A DNA stretch of 64,000 nt from Theobroma cacao (lineage: Eukaryota; Streptophyta; Magnoliopsida; Malvales; Malvaceae). A model generated the notes under the pieces. The model worked only from the letters and a program-made list of their open reading frames with translations. It had not been told where the DNA came from and made no database searches. The DNA is taken from contig NC_030859.1 of the NCBI RefSeq assembly GCF_000208745.1, positions 3,801,136 to 3,865,135 of the forward strand. The letters run 5' to 3'. Both the position numbers and the translations under genes were made by a program. Of the stretch, positions 1 to 13,062 are shown piece by piece (positions within the stretch are counted from its first letter, which is position 1; each line of letters opens with the position of its first letter).

Positions 1-624
1 CTAATAGAATTATATTACAAGTGTATCTCTGAATTTATACAATGAACTTAACAATATGTATATATAAAAAATATATATTCTATTGAATGATGATGTTAAA
101 TTCTTTGGCTACTCACTGTAGAAAAAATATTCTAGTAATTCTTAGGGTTTTGGTACATTAGTTTATATAATACATAAAAATATATGTAAAGACCTTTATA
201 TCCTAAACATATACACATACTACAAATATATTCTAACAATTCCATGTAGAATCTAATTCTTTTGCCAAAATCGTTACTGGTAAGCTTGAAAATGTACAGT
301 TACCTCTGAATATGGTAAACATGGCCGCAAGAATGCTGGCGACAGAGTGTTGAAATCTCTCCTTCGTATGTCTTTCAAGGCTTGAAACAGTGAATTTATC
401 TGCATGTTGCATATTTGGCAAATTGGCAATGTCAATACAAGGTGGCTTTATTTCCATAGATATACCGAGGAAGATTACTCATTCGAGAAATGCCATATAA
501 TCCAACTCCGAAGAATAGTCATGACCATGTTAGCTTCACTCTCCCAAAGATCAGCTCCAGTTGTTGCTTTGAAGAATATTTTTGTGGAAAAAGTATAGGC
601 TCTCTGCAGGATTCAACTAAAGGT
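1..624. other. Non-coding flank, probably 3' UTR and downstream DNA of the ABC1K gene
   Basis: No open frame here looks like a protein. The stretch next to 625 lies just downstream of the ABC1K stop codon on the minus strand and is likely 3' UTR. The remainder is AT-rich. No poly(A) site could be fixed with confidence. Confidence 0.4.
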
Positions 625-3600
625 TCATGTGCTCATTGCAAATCGTTTGGGAGCAAATGGCAATGTGCCCAGGTGGGCTTCAGACAAAGAGATTAAAAGC
701 CGATGAAAAGCCAGGGCTGACGCAGCAATGAACATTACAAATGAAGTCCAGTAAAACCTTAGCATCAACGCAGGTTCCTTTCTTGCAGAGTTTAGGATCT
801 TGAAGAAGATCACCTTCAGTCGTCTATCCTTCAAAAGGGACTGGTAGTCGTAGGTGGGTGTAAATAGTCTGGAAGATGGACCTAGCTCTCTATTCTCAGG
901 CCCACCGGCCAGCCTTAAGTGGTAACTATACTGGCTAGCTGGCACAATTTGCCCAAGAGATTCAAACATCCATTGGCATAGGATATCGGCAATGATTCTG
1001 CAAAGTTGGAAACGGAAAACCTTTGCTTCTTTAGAAACCACAGCTCGGACTAATGAAGCTCCATCCTGCTCATCAGAAGGCAAACTGAGTTTCAAATACA
1101 AAATACAACATTTGAAAAAAGGATTGATATTGCTAAGTGAAAGTCATTGCATCTTGGACTAGGTCGCCATGCAAGAGATCTAGTCCAAATTCATCAGTCC
1201 CCAACTTCCCCAACAAAAATGTACTGGAAAATCCCAGCTAACATAAGGCATGACATATTGACTAAAAGCTGATGGCACCCTGAATTCAAAAAAATTCAAA
1301 TAATGTGCATTTCAGGGGCAACTAAGTTGCCATCAACCATCCCATGAACAGGAGGTAATCTGGAAAGAAGAAAGGAATCAAGTTGAACAGCACTCACTGC
1401 AGTCATTATAAGTCTTCTAAGCACCACACCATCTTTGGAAGGCAAAAGCCTCAGCAACAGATATGCAACGTCAAATACTCCATTAGTTCCATTTGGTAAA
1501 TTATCTATGGAAGTTTCACCACTTGATGCTACCACCCACTGTAAACTCTTTCTGCAGAAAATGTTGGAATTAGAGCCTAAATTTAAACACCAAATGACAC
1601 TACACTAAAAGCTATCCGGAAAAATAAAAAACCATTTCATTTGAATGCCTGTCCTGAAAGCACAAAAAAAAAAGCTACAAATAAAGCTATCAGAAAAAAA
1701 TAAAAGGTTTAATTAGAATGCCTGTCCTGAGAGCACACAGTAAAGAGCAGGCATGGCTTGTCCAAATGCATTTTCATAAACCTTTAAAGGATAAGAAAAC
1801 TACCATCTTTTCCTCTATTTCTCGAAACTAGACTGTATGCTTTTCATATTCATTAAATAAATGGTAAGTCCATTTCACTGTCATTGTGTGTCCTCTTTAT
1901 TCATATGGACCTAGATTTCTCAATCTACAAGTCTTCCATTCTTTTCTTTTACCCGTATAGGTTTAAGAATCTGCAATGGAAAAGATCTCTGAACATGCAT
2001 GACTTCAAAGTAAAAGTATTTAAATTCTTAATGAAGACTCTTCCTTCCCCCTTCTGATTTCTTTTCAAATTGTTTTTGTACAGCACACTCCTCTAAACAC
2101 ACGTGAATTTCAAATTAAAAAGCTTAAAACTTATATAAGATGAAATAATCACTTTCAAAAGCTTAAGAGAACAACTTATACGGTAATGGAAAATGATGGA
2201 GGTCCCAGTCACGGACAGGATCTTCCAAAATATTGGGTCATGGCATCATTAATGATATGAATAAAAGATGGTAAACCATAACAGTTCAACATACCTTGTT
2301 GCACCTACTCTCAGGAAAAGTGCCATCCTCTCCCAACGAAATTCCTTCTTTTTGTTCAAAACCACCTGAATTGGAAAAATTCAAATCGATAAAACAACAA
2401 AAAAATTACAAAATCAACTTAGGAATCTCCCTATGTCACCTGGAGCTACCAACAAAAAATATAGTTCAGTACCCTATATATAGAAGTGACCACTACTACA
2501 AAGTCCCAAGAACTACATGGTGCATTTCACACTGTTGGTAATAAATAACCAACTAGTGTTTAACCTTCTGGAAATTTAAATTATGAGATGCTAACAGTGG
2601 TCAAGCAGAAGTACCTCAGAGTATAATTCAAACATATAACAGCCACAAATTGGGAAGGCTTTAAGTTCCTTTTCTGTAACATCCGCATCTTACTAACTTG
2701 AAAACTAACATCCCTAAGCCTAAATTACATTTTCATTTGCAGCAGCAAAACTACTTTGGAATAAAACTGTCACTAATTGTTGAGGTCTATTGACAGAGAC
2801 TTCATTAATGACGCACGATAAACTGGTATAGGTGTATGGCTCATTAAATAAACTATAGTCTTAAATTGTTACCGAATGTAAAATTTTCCTTGTTGCAGCT
2901 GAATTTTCAGTTAGAAGTTTGCGGACAACGTAAGGATAAGCAGCCTCAAATGTCTTAAAACCTGGATCCGCAGCTACTGCCAAACCTGAAAGAATATCAT
3001 GGAGAATACTTAGAGATTACAGCCAGTTGGGATCATTAAATAAGCTGTCTATAAAAGAACCAGGATGAACCCTACAAAAATTTAAAACAAAGCTGCATCT
3101 ATGGAAAACAATTAAATAAACATATGCAATGCAAGAAACGTGCATTGTCAGAAGTATTTCCCATTCCATTTTTGTCAAAAATATTGACACTTAACCTGTA
3201 TAGATTAGTCCCTTTCCTTTTTCATTTTAGAAAATGGAACAAGAAAGCAGATGCACAATCACAGCACCTCCCTGACAGAAAAGCTACAACTAATGATACA
3301 CAAAAATTCCACATTACAACAGAAAAGTTGTTGACGATCACTCCTATTAGATTGATATTTTAATGTTTCTCCTGACTTCTTATAATTTGACCTTACATTT
3401 CACTAATGATATTAATCAAGAGAACACGAAAAACTTGAACCAATTGAACTCAACTCAAGTTCTTTTCATTGCTGATCACAAATCAACTCTATTGAGCTAT
3501 GTGAATCATTCAAATCACTTAGACTTGGTTCCTCTGCCTGAGGTTCCATTAGTATGATAAAGTAGTAAACAATATTCTTTTTGTCATGTAAAATTTCAAG

Positions 3601-6600
3601 TTAAAATAGTATCAAAATTATGCATGACATACTTCTGAATCCTTTTTAACACGTTGCTTTTTCTCAAACTTTCCATTCTGAATTCTTTATACCACCTTTG
3701 AAGGTCTTCATGCAACATTTGGTGTTGAGACTTGAGATTAAAACCCAGATGAATGGAAAGTATAACCAACATCAAAGTTTCTACCAAAATAAATAGAAAA
3801 AAAAATCAAAATTAAGAAATAAGGAATGCTATAACTTACCTTCCAACGAAGCAAGAGAACGTAGGACAAGTGTGTAGTATGGCGGCATGCGGAAATGATA
3901 TTTGAGAGCTACAGTCCATATTTTACCCAGAACCTTAAACAAGGTTAACAAGACAATCAGCCACTTAAAGATATAAGGCAGTAAGAAAATAATAATAATA
4001 ATAATAATAATAATAATTTAGCTAGATTCAGTGAGAGGAATTATGTATAATGACACTAGATGGAGTCATAGAGAGAAAAAGAAAGGATGATAATAAGCAT
4101 TTCCAAAGGACTCAGTGTTATGAAATGATAGCGGTTTGTAATCTCATGTCAAGCTATGAAGAATGGAACACTAGATATGTGATTATGAGTTCATATTTTA
4201 CCCAGAACCATCAACAAGGTTAATATGACAATCAGCACTTAAAGATACGAGGCAGTAAGAAAAAACAAAAAAAAAATTAGCTGGATTCAGTGAGAGGAAT
4301 TATGTATAATAACACTATATGGAGTCATTGAGAGAAAAAGAAAGTATGATAATAAGCATTTCCAAAGGAATCTGTGTTATGAAATTATAGGGGTTTGTCA
4401 TCTCATGTCAAACTATGAAGAATGGGACACTAGGTATGTGATTATGAGTTCAATGGCCTAAAATATTTTTGGCATCTAAGTTGAAATTAAGGAACTCAAA
4501 GGCAGAATCGTTCAGAAAAAATACGGCTTGCAAAGATCAATTAGTTAATTGTTTAAAGACTGAGCAGCTGAGCTTTTAGAATGATGAACCCAATAGGGTA
4601 ATCAGAACCCGTATTTTTAATTCTAAACATGATAACAATCTTCTAACCATGACTTCATGTAAAACAAATATAAAAATATAATATCAATAGCAGGTAACAA
4701 TTTACATGGAAATTAGCTGATCATCCATGAGGTTAAATCGAATCTATGTCCCCAGATATCCATCAACCCACATACTTTTCTGAATAAAAAGAGAAAGGTC
4801 TTTTGCCAATCAAATCCAGTTGGAATTCACAATTCTACTAATTTGATTCAGACATAGAAAGCTATCCCTTATGGTTGCGTAATTAGCATAAGCACGCAAA
4901 CTAAAGTTCAAAATGTGATTCTCACCCTACTGAACTTGACATCAGGAATTCCGTCTTTAAATTCTACCTCTCCCAGGGCATCTTCCAGATCCTGAACCAT
5001 TTTCAAAAAAAAAAAAAGCCATCAGTATCATTGGCAGGAATCAAGCAAAAAAAACAAAAAGGTATCATTAGCAGGAATCTTAACAGTTGTCGCATGACAA
5101 CAATCAACAAGATGAACTTGGCTTTATAGCAACAACAATAAGCAGAATACTGTAGTCCCCTGTAGAAACTCTAAGCTCAAATAAAAATTTGTAGTTTATA
5201 CATAGAGCCATTAAACAAGTAAATCATACCATGGTAATGCGCCGGGTATTAGTTCCGGGCCTTACAACATCCATTTCAGTCAGAGCTTCAATAAGGGATG
5301 ACCAATCACCATTTACTATGTGTACTATGGATGCTAGCATCGCAAATTGATGCTTCTTTTCCATTCGGCAAAGCAAACCAAAGTCCAAAAACCTGAGGCA
5401 GAAGTCACCAAAAGAAAAACCCTTACATTAGCAAAGCAAAAACAAGATCTTCCTACAATTGAAAGAAGGAAGGACAAGTGTACCCTATCTGTCCTGATGC
5501 CATGTATCGCAAGTTTCCAGGATGTGGATCAGCATGCAACAAGCCTGTTTCAAGGAGTTGAGTAAGTGATGCCTCCACTCCTTTGTTCACCTATAATAGT
5601 TAAAACACAAAAGATATCAATCAATTGAAAATAACTTTTAGCTAGGTAACAATAACAAACCATTGTTTATGCCAGGTATATAGAAAATTAGTTTTTAAGA
5701 GCCATTAACTAGGGGAAGAAACTGCAATCCCAATCTAAGTGCCATAATATGGCCCCTAGGTGGACTGACTTGATACCAAAATGTGGATACTTCATTCATA
5801 ACAGCAGATCAAATTTTGCAATTTGCAGACTAAAGGATTTCAAAATTTTAAACATGGTTCAACCCCTTGACCTCTACCTCCTACTCACATTTGCAACTGC
5901 CAATCAAATTTTTTTCTTGTTACGCACTTGCTGTTTGATCTTCTTATCTCTACAACTTCTTGGTAGACAAATTAATGATGATATTCTAAGTTGCACCGTA
6001 TACAGAGCAAGCTTCTTTGGACCAGTTCATAAATAATCCCAGACCATGTTTATCACATTAATATATATATATATATTTAGGAAATATGATATGTCGCTAC
6101 CACTCCCAGTTATTCTCAGCCAAATCACTCACCTAGGTCTAAAATTAATGTGATTATGCACATACCATACTCAAATACAAACCGATTGTTCAGGAGCAGA
6201 AGTCTATATACAAGGTATCAAATACTAAGCAGTAAGCAAAGAGTTTGATAAAAGTCATGAAGATATGGAAAATATATGCTAATCGCTACTCACTAAATCA
6301 AGAAGACGCCTTTTTGCATCAACTCTCTGCCTCTCTAAATATTTAGAGCCATGATTGATGGGGTTACTTGTACTTCCAGAGAGTAAATCAGTTGGACTCT
6401 CACCAACCATCCACTCCATGGTCAAAATTCTCTTCCGGGTTAACTCTTTAAATACTTTTGGAACTTGCATAAACGAAAAACGTGAATGAGCATCCTGTAG
6501 AAAACACATCTAGTTAGTAGAAGAAAGAGCACTCTCTCCAAGACATGAATTGAACAACAAGAAAAAAAAAAGGTGAGTGGGGAAAAGGGATGAAAATCCA

Positions 6601-9600
6601 AATCCTTGACCTGCCACAACAAAGTAAATCCATAGACAATAATTCCTTCTCACCCTACCTCAATTTTTAAGGCAAAGCCTCAGCAGGCTGGGCATATTAC
6701 ACAGGCAACAATTTTGGCCAACTTCAATAACTAAGCTCCCATTGTGGTTAGTGCATTATCTCCCTCTCAAAAAGAGTAGGGTTCAAATCCCCTTTCCCCC
6801 AAATATATACATATATAAAGCTCCCATTGTGGTGACTAAATATGTAACCTTTCCAGGACTTTTCTATTTTATTTATTTATTTCCCAAAAGAGCTACAAAT
6901 TTAAACAGATAACGCTATGAATACCAGAAATTCAGAAGCATTGGCAGCCTCCAAAGTGTAATCCAGTTCCCCAACTAAACCTTTCCCGAGCTCATCAGCA
7001 TATAGACGAGGGTCATTCTTTCTCTTTGCTATCTTTTGCAACAACCCCAGCTGGAAAAAGAAAACCGATCACTCAGTTTAAATAATTAAAAAATTGAATG
7101 CTCAACCACATAGGGAACACTGCTAGAGATGTCAATACATACCCCAAGGCGCAAAATATAAATATCTCGCACTACCACATGGCGCAAATTAGGACGTTGA
7201 ACTTTCACAGCAACATCAAAACCATCCAGAGTACACCCACGGTAGACCTAAAATGGTGATTGAAAGACAATAAAAAAATTTACAAATACACTGGTAGGGC
7301 CAATACAGAAAATTTGTTTAGGGGGCTGAAATAAAATTGTGTTTTATATATAATCAAAGTGATTTACCCAAAAAAAAGTAATTAAATTAAAAGTAAAAAT
7401 AGTATAAAAGAGACTAAATTTTAACACAATTATAGTATAATTGCATAACAATGTATAAATTTCTTTTTATGAATAAAAGAATTTTAACTTCTAATGTTAT
7501 AATACATATTTCATATAGAAAGGATTGAATAAAATGTTAAGGTCTCGATGTAAAAAATGAAAAACAAATTACAAAGTCTAACTACCAATGAAAAAAGGCA
7601 AAGGATTATGCCTTTTAAAACCTTAAAAGAATTATGGTAACTTAAAAGGAAAAAAAAAAAAGAAAAGGTAAATACACAATTAATTTTGCATAAAAATTTA
7701 ATGATTTAACTTTCTTTAATTGGTTTTTCTATTATTAACATAAAAAGAAACCAATTGAGAAAATAATTAAAATACATTAGTGTGCTTATTTGGATGATTA
7801 AAAAAATCTTAATTTAAGGAAATAAAAAATCACGTAAGAATTAAAGATCGCATATGTTCATGCTTACATAAAAAATTATACAGAATTAAGTCAATATCAT
7901 ATTTAAAACAAAAATAGTTAACAAGTTTGTTATATTAATCCACAAGTTCTAAAAATGGGGCCCAAAAACATTTTTGAGAACAAGGCCCCTGCCAGCACCC
8001 CCACCACCCCAGCAGCTTATAGTGATATGACATGATAATGGTATTTAATGGCCCACCTGACCAAATGATGCTGCAGCTACTGGCTCCTTAGAGATATAGG
8101 TAAAGAATGATCCAACAGGAGAACCTAAATCTTCCTCAATAATTTTCATAGCCATAGGCCTGGGGAATGGAGGAATTTGATCGTGTAGCTCAGATAATGC
8201 CTACCATCATAACTCAAAACCAGATTATTGAACCATTAAGCACAATAAAAAATGTAGAAAATCCAGAAGAAGATGAGAAACATCATATCAATCATGTACC
8301 CCAAAAACGGATCAGCACACATTCAAGGATAAACTAACAACAGAAATATCAAGTCCGAAGTCTAAAACATAACTATTAATAAATGAATAGAAGGATCACA
8401 GAGCATTTGAATCACATGATGAACAATTTAAGCACCCAAAACAAGGGAAAATTATCCAATTAATTTATTAGGTTCAAAATGTTGAAATTAAAGACATACA
8501 TAAATGCATTGAATGAAAGGCTAATCTTGCTGCATAAATTATCTAACAGTTATTAATAACTACATCAACCAACATTATAGTCACTTAAAGTTTCCCACAT
8601 AAAATACAGCAAATATAAAGTAAGAAATTCTCTTTATACTAACCTTGGAAATTTCAGGACCAATAATATCTGGTCTTGTGGAAAGGGACTGACCAACTGC
8701 ATCAGCAAGGAAATGCATGTAACTAGCATATTCATAAGCTTGTGACTGCAGGAGAAAAATAAAATGCCCAGCATATAACTCAAAGAGAAACAACAACTAC
8801 CCAGTGGTTGCAAACAACAAAACAAGTGCTCACACTTCAACCAGACCATAATTCTGACCTTTGATAAATGTGGGACCAAGGCTTAACATTGTTTCTTTTA
8901 ACACCATTCCAAAGTTGTACTGTGCAAAGTTCTCGTCAATACCCTTTGCTGAACCTGGTCTTAAGGACTTTTTGATCCCTGACATTCGAATTCTAATTGC
9001 AGCAGAGGCAAAGGACGAGAACACCTTCCAGAACACAATATCGTAAGCAAAACAGAATTGCTTCATATAACTAATTGTTTATAGAGATAAGAACAAAGAG
9101 GCTGGGAATAGTGAACAGAAAATCTAATAGAAGAAGTAGCTCATCTCAGACAGGCATATTTAGAAAGTAGATTGAATTTCGAAACAGAATTTAGGAATTA
9201 TATAGTTATGTATTCTGTCATGTTATCTCATTCCTATGCAAAAGCAATAAATTTGGTGATTATGCCTTGTCTGCCCCATGAGCACATTGATTAAAAAGAA
9301 CCCACTGATTATACAATTTAAACTTCATGAGGTTGTTGTTTCTGTTACATGATTTTTTATTTTTCAATTCTCAAAAGTTAAAAAAATAAAAGTAAAGAGC
9401 AGAATGAAAATTCATATTTGATAATACACTTTATTATTCACTAAAAGTACTGTCCTTTTTAACTATTCAAAAAATTTTATATGCCTGTATATCCAAAAGC
9501 TCTACTTGTTGCTTTTGGAAGCAAAAAAGTAATACATATGTTTTGATACAAAAACAGACACTTAATATTTTTAAATAAATAAAAAAATTTTGTAACTCTT

Positions 9601-10848
9601 AAATCAACATACATTTTATAATTTGTTCTTTTTATCATCTAAAACCTCAAAGACAACCATTTTAGTCATTTGTTCATTTTTAATCAATAATGATTTTTCC
9701 TTTACCATTTGCTTTTACTCTTAGCAACCTTTTTAGAGGCAAAAAGCAAATGGCAAAAAGAACAAACAGAAAATGTAAAAACCAAACAGAAGTTCAAACA
9801 TGGTTGATCGATCACTTTAACTACCTCAAGAAGTCGAAAGGCCACTACATGAGGCCGGCGACTGAAATAATCAACTACTTCTTCTGCATTGTAAGCTTCT
9901 GGAAGTGGCTTTGACCATTTTTTTGACTGGTAGTAGTAATAACTAACATAAGCTTCCAATGCCTTTAGATCAGCCATCATCAAATCCAAACCGGAGAGTT
10001 CTATAAAAACATCAATATTCCACCATCAGTAACTAAAATAAAACAAATTAAAACTTAAAATTAACTAATTAATTTTTATCTCCCTATGCTTTCTAATTGA
10101 CCCAAAATAAAATAAAAAATTAAAAGAAAAGAAAATTTTATATTCTTTTCATTCGCTCCTCTTGTGATTTTCTAAACCAAACAAGAGAACATATAACTAA
10201 ATTTTCACTTCATTTTCCTTCTCTTTCTCTCCATTTCTCTCAATCCAAACACCACTGAAGTGTAAATAACGCTTTCAACCATTTATTGTTTACTAATTTC
10301 ACTAAAAATAGAAACCAAATACAAATAAAAATAAAAAAGAACTTTTTCTTGTCTTCTCTTCCTTCTTCATTTTTCATTCTCTTTTTCTCCACTTCTCTGA
10401 ATCCATATACCACGGAAGTTTTTAGCTAACATTTTTCAACAATTTAATTTATTACTAATTCACCAAAACAAAAGAAATTCAAATTTCAACCTGGATAATA
10501 TGGTTGAGGCCACGGCGGCGGTTGCGCAGGCGGAGAGAAGTGAGGATCCTCGAGATTCCGAAGCCAAACGACGTCGTCCAAAGCTTTCTTCACCTGAGGA
10601 ACCCGAAAAGTTTCGCTCGCCCATTCCGCTCCTCTTTTAACTCCTTTTTTCAAAAACTCCACGTCTCTCCGCACAGCATCGCCGAAATGACTAAAATTAC
10701 CAAAAACCGCCTGCACTTGTCGTTGTTGTTCTTGCTGCTTCCCTCGTTGCCTCTGTTTCATCCTATACGTAGTCGTCTTTACTACTCCTCTATTATCACG
10801 AAACGCCGTCAACGGAACCGCCGCCGTTAGCGACGTCGTTAAAGCCAT
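625..10848 (-). CDS. Chloroplast ABC1K (ABC1/UbiB/ADCK-type atypical kinase), 16 exons
   Basis: Predicted 845-residue protein. Exons (minus): 10848-10491, 10000-9825, 9024-8859, 8696-8644, 8200-8057, 7247-7143, 7050-6925, 6494-6294, 5590-5484, 5392-5230, 4991-4926, 3933-3840, 2985-2873, 2365-2295, 1551-1398, 1065-625. All introns are GT-AG and phases agree. The N-terminus ([16 protein letters not shown]) is Ser/Thr-rich like a plastid transit peptide. ABC1 hallmarks in order are KVGQ (about 233-236), the Ala-rich loop AAASFGQ (293-299), VAVK with Lys314, HADPHPGN (462-469) and DFG (482-484). A hydrophobic segment lies near the C-terminus. ABC1Ks of plastoglobules and envelopes regulate prenylquinone and lipid metabolism; the substrate here cannot be read from sequence. 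It is probably orthologous to Arabidopsis At2g39190 (ATATH8) or its paralogue. Start and frame are well supported; exon 16's acceptor was chosen by phase and family alignment. Confidence 0.93.
3917..4452. repeat. Tandem duplication (~275 bp) spanning the exon 12 / intron 11 boundary of the ABC1K gene
   Basis: Copy 1 is about 3917-4191 and copy 2 about 4192-4452, in the same orientation, roughly 90% alike by eye. Each begins with the last-spliced edge of exon 12 (shared run atattttacccagaacc) and ends with attatgagttca. Copy 1 holds the working acceptor (intron ...AAG before exon 12). In copy 2 the matching dinucleotide reads TG instead of AG, so the duplicated acceptor is dead. Copy 1 also carries an AAT microsatellite that copy 2 lacks. 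Confidence 0.85.
3988..4018. repeat. (AAT)n microsatellite
   Basis: About ten AAT/ATA units inside intron 11 of the ABC1K gene. The equivalent position in the neighbouring tandem copy has only an A-rich run. Confidence 0.85.
6733..6833 (+). mobile_element. Short tRNA-derived SINE with perfect 16-bp target-site duplication
   Basis: The 16-bp sequence aagctcccattgtggt occurs at 6733-6748 and again at 6818-6833, flanking about 69 bp. The insert has an A-box-like ggttagtgcat at its left edge, a pol III B-box (ggttcaaatcc, 6779-6789) and an AT-rich tail. This is the structure of a short or truncated plant SINE. It sits in intron 7 of the ABC1K gene, opposite to gene orientation. Confidence 0.75.
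7285..7995. mobile_element. Possible AT-rich DNA element in ABC1K intron 5
   Basis: Most of this long intron is strongly AT-rich. Its edges carry short GGGCC/GGGGGC-type motifs (near 7292 and 7355) opposed by GGGGCCC and GGCCCC near 7957-7987. That layout resembles a small non-autonomous element. No clear target duplication was found, so this is tentative. Confidence 0.3.
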
Positions 10849-11227
10849 CCTTCTGGTTATTCTTCTTCGCCCTTTTTTGGTTTTTTTTTTTTGGAGGGAT
10901 TTATTATTATTTATTTATTGGAAAGTGCAGGGAGTTTGTGGCTCTGACGCTGAGAGACTAGAGAGGGAAAAACGCGGTGGAAGAGAGGAGGTTCCACTGC
11001 AGCCGATCTCAAGAAAATTTAACGCCGTGAAGATGATGATTTGTTAAAGAAAATGATCAGATATCTATTTATCCATTATAAACTGACGCGTGTCGAGTCT
11101 ACGTACATTTACATGAGGCCAGAAGGTTGGTGCCCGGTTTTCACCACAGTTAAAAATTGGCAGTTGGCTACGTAAGCTAGTAGACCGTTAAGTAAATATT
11201 ATTATTTTATTATTTATTTATATTTTT
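10849..11227. other. Upstream region of the ABC1K gene
   Basis: This holds the presumed 5' UTR and promoter of the minus-strand ABC1K gene. It has a T-run near 10877-10892 and moderately GC-rich sequence to about 11110. I see no convincing TATA box. Confidence 0.35.
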
Positions 11228-11762
11228 TTAAGATAAAAGATTTTATTTTAAATTTTGATCAAAATTATGTAAAATTTTATTAATTTTGAAAATGAACGTT
11301 TTATTTTACAGAATAATTTTTATTAAACGTGTTAGTCCAACTGATAATCAATTGTTAGTATTTTTATCAATTTACTAACGTGATAAAAATAAAAAATAAT
11401 TTTATCTTCAATTAATTTTTAAAATTATTATTATATAATTTTATTTTTTTATATTTTTATTAATTAAAAAAAAACTTCCATGGGGTGCGTCGGAGCTCCC
11501 TTTGGGAGCATCGATGCTCCTCTCCGTTTGGAGCACCGATTTGGGGAGTACCGATTGGTGCTCTTTTCTTTTTTATTTTTATTTTTTTAAAATATAATAA
11601 TAATTTTTTAAATTAATAAAAAAAGAATTTTTTAGTTTTTTCTAATATTTGCTAATAGTATTGACATTTTTGAGGTGAAATATTTATTTTGAAAATTAAT
11701 AAATTTGCTTAAAATTTTGATTAAAATTTAGGATAATTGGGGTATTTTACCTTATTTTTTAT
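11228..11762. mobile_element. MITE-like inverted-repeat element, copy 1
   Basis: The left arm (about 11228-11305) and the right arm (about 11685-11762) are imperfect reverse complements over roughly 75 bp. The shared core is ATTAATTTTSAAAATRAA-like next to an AAATTTTRATCAAAATT block. The centre (11475-11570) is a GC-richer segment with repeated GGGAGCACCGAT-like words. There is no coding capacity. It resembles 12172-12832 in both arms and centre. Confidence 0.6.
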
Positions 11763-11779
11763 AGTATTTGAGAATTATA

Positions 11780-12171
11780 TTTTTACTAAAAGAATATAAA
11801 ACAACGAGATCAATTAGTTAAATATATTTTTATAATTTTTAGTGTCATTAACTGTAATTACAATTCATGCCATTTTATACAACATGAGTTAATTTGTTAT
11901 GGTAGGTAGTGACGGTATCATAACATGATTAAATAATATTTTCATCCTTCATCTTAATATAATATTAATGTCACTTGAATATAAAATAAGAAATAATATT
12001 TTAATTAATAACAGTTAAACAATTATTAATTAAAAAATCTATTTAATTGAAAATAAAAAAACTTTGATTGAATGAAATAAAAACTAAAATTTTATTTAAA
12101 TTTTCTTAAACAATTTAAGAAATTTTTAATATATTATGTCATTTTTTAAAAATAAATAAAAATTAGAGTAA
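11780..12171. mobile_element. Diverged AT-rich repeat related to 15971-16335
   Basis: This stretch lies between two MITE-like copies. Its right part (tttaaattttcttaaacaatttaag) recurs in variant form at about 16340-16375 and 47545-47580, and it holds AATTATTAATTAAAA motifs shared with those places. It is probably a decayed copy of the same element family. Boundaries are approximate. Confidence 0.4.
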
Positions 12172-12832
12172 AATACACTAACATCTCAATTTTTAACCAT
12201 AATTAAACGTAAGTTTATTAGTTTTCAAAATGAATATTTCACTCTAGAAGAATATTTTCGTTGGACACATAAGTTTTGCCATTACTCAACCGTCAATATT
12301 TTCATTAATTCGATGATGTAATAATATTTTGAAAATAATTTTATCTTTCATTAATTTTAAAAATTATTACTATATATTTTTTTTTATTTTTTTTAAAACT
12401 CTCGACTGATCACCCTGCGACCTTCTCTAGAAAGCGCATCAAGGGAGCATTAGATCTAGTGCTCTAATCTATGCTCCCTTAGGGAGCACTGTAAGCTCCC
12501 CTAAGGAACATTGATCTAGTGCTCCCTTTAGTAGCATGATTATGATGGTGCTCTCCAGGGAAACTTGAGATCTATAGTGTAAGGTTAGATCTCGCACTCC
12601 CTTAAGGAGATCCGATCGAATTTGATATTCCATGACCAAATCCATTCGCGAGGTGACTAACTAGTGTAAAAGAGCATCACCGACTGACCTTAAAGAAATA
12701 AAAGAGTGAAAAAAAAAAACATTTTAAACATTTTACGTTTAGGCATTAACATTATCTAAATATTTATTTTAAAAATTAATGTACCTGCATATAATTATAA
12801 TCAAAAGTTGAGAAATCAGTACATGTTACCCG
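12172..12832. mobile_element. MITE-like inverted-repeat element, copy 2
   Basis: The left arm (12172-12245) and right arm (about 12755-12832) are imperfect reverse complements. The internal GC-richer block (12410-12620) contains several GCTCCCTTAGGGAGCA-like words that can fold back on themselves. Arms match the element at 11228-11762, so this is a second, older or rearranged member of one family. Confidence 0.6.
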
Positions 12833-13041
12833 AAAAACTATTTTTACACTTCCAACATGGTCAATTGTTGAATTATATTTATTTTCATTTGGAGTAGTAT
12901 GCTTTATGTTTGCGTGTAGAAATTATTTTTTGGTATAAAAATGTGGGCTATGTATTAAATTATTAATTTATACTTTATAGCAACCTAAAATTTGCCCCTA
13001 CTTTGATTAATTATGGAGAAAATTTTGAAGATAAAGAATAA

Positions 13042-13062
13042 ATTATTATTATTATTATTATT
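13042..13062. repeat. (ATT)n microsatellite
   Basis: About seven ATT units in intergenic DNA. Nothing else recognisable was seen from 12833 to 14100. Confidence 0.8.

Noticed and set aside
3596..3787. A 63-codon minus-strand frame as an extra ABC1K exon
   Set aside because: Exon 12 joins exon 13 in phase without it and it has no matching ABC1K sequence; it lies inside intron 12.
9702..9989. A 95-codon gene on the minus strand
   Set aside because: It is ABC1K exon 2 read through its donor site; the part below 9825 is intron.
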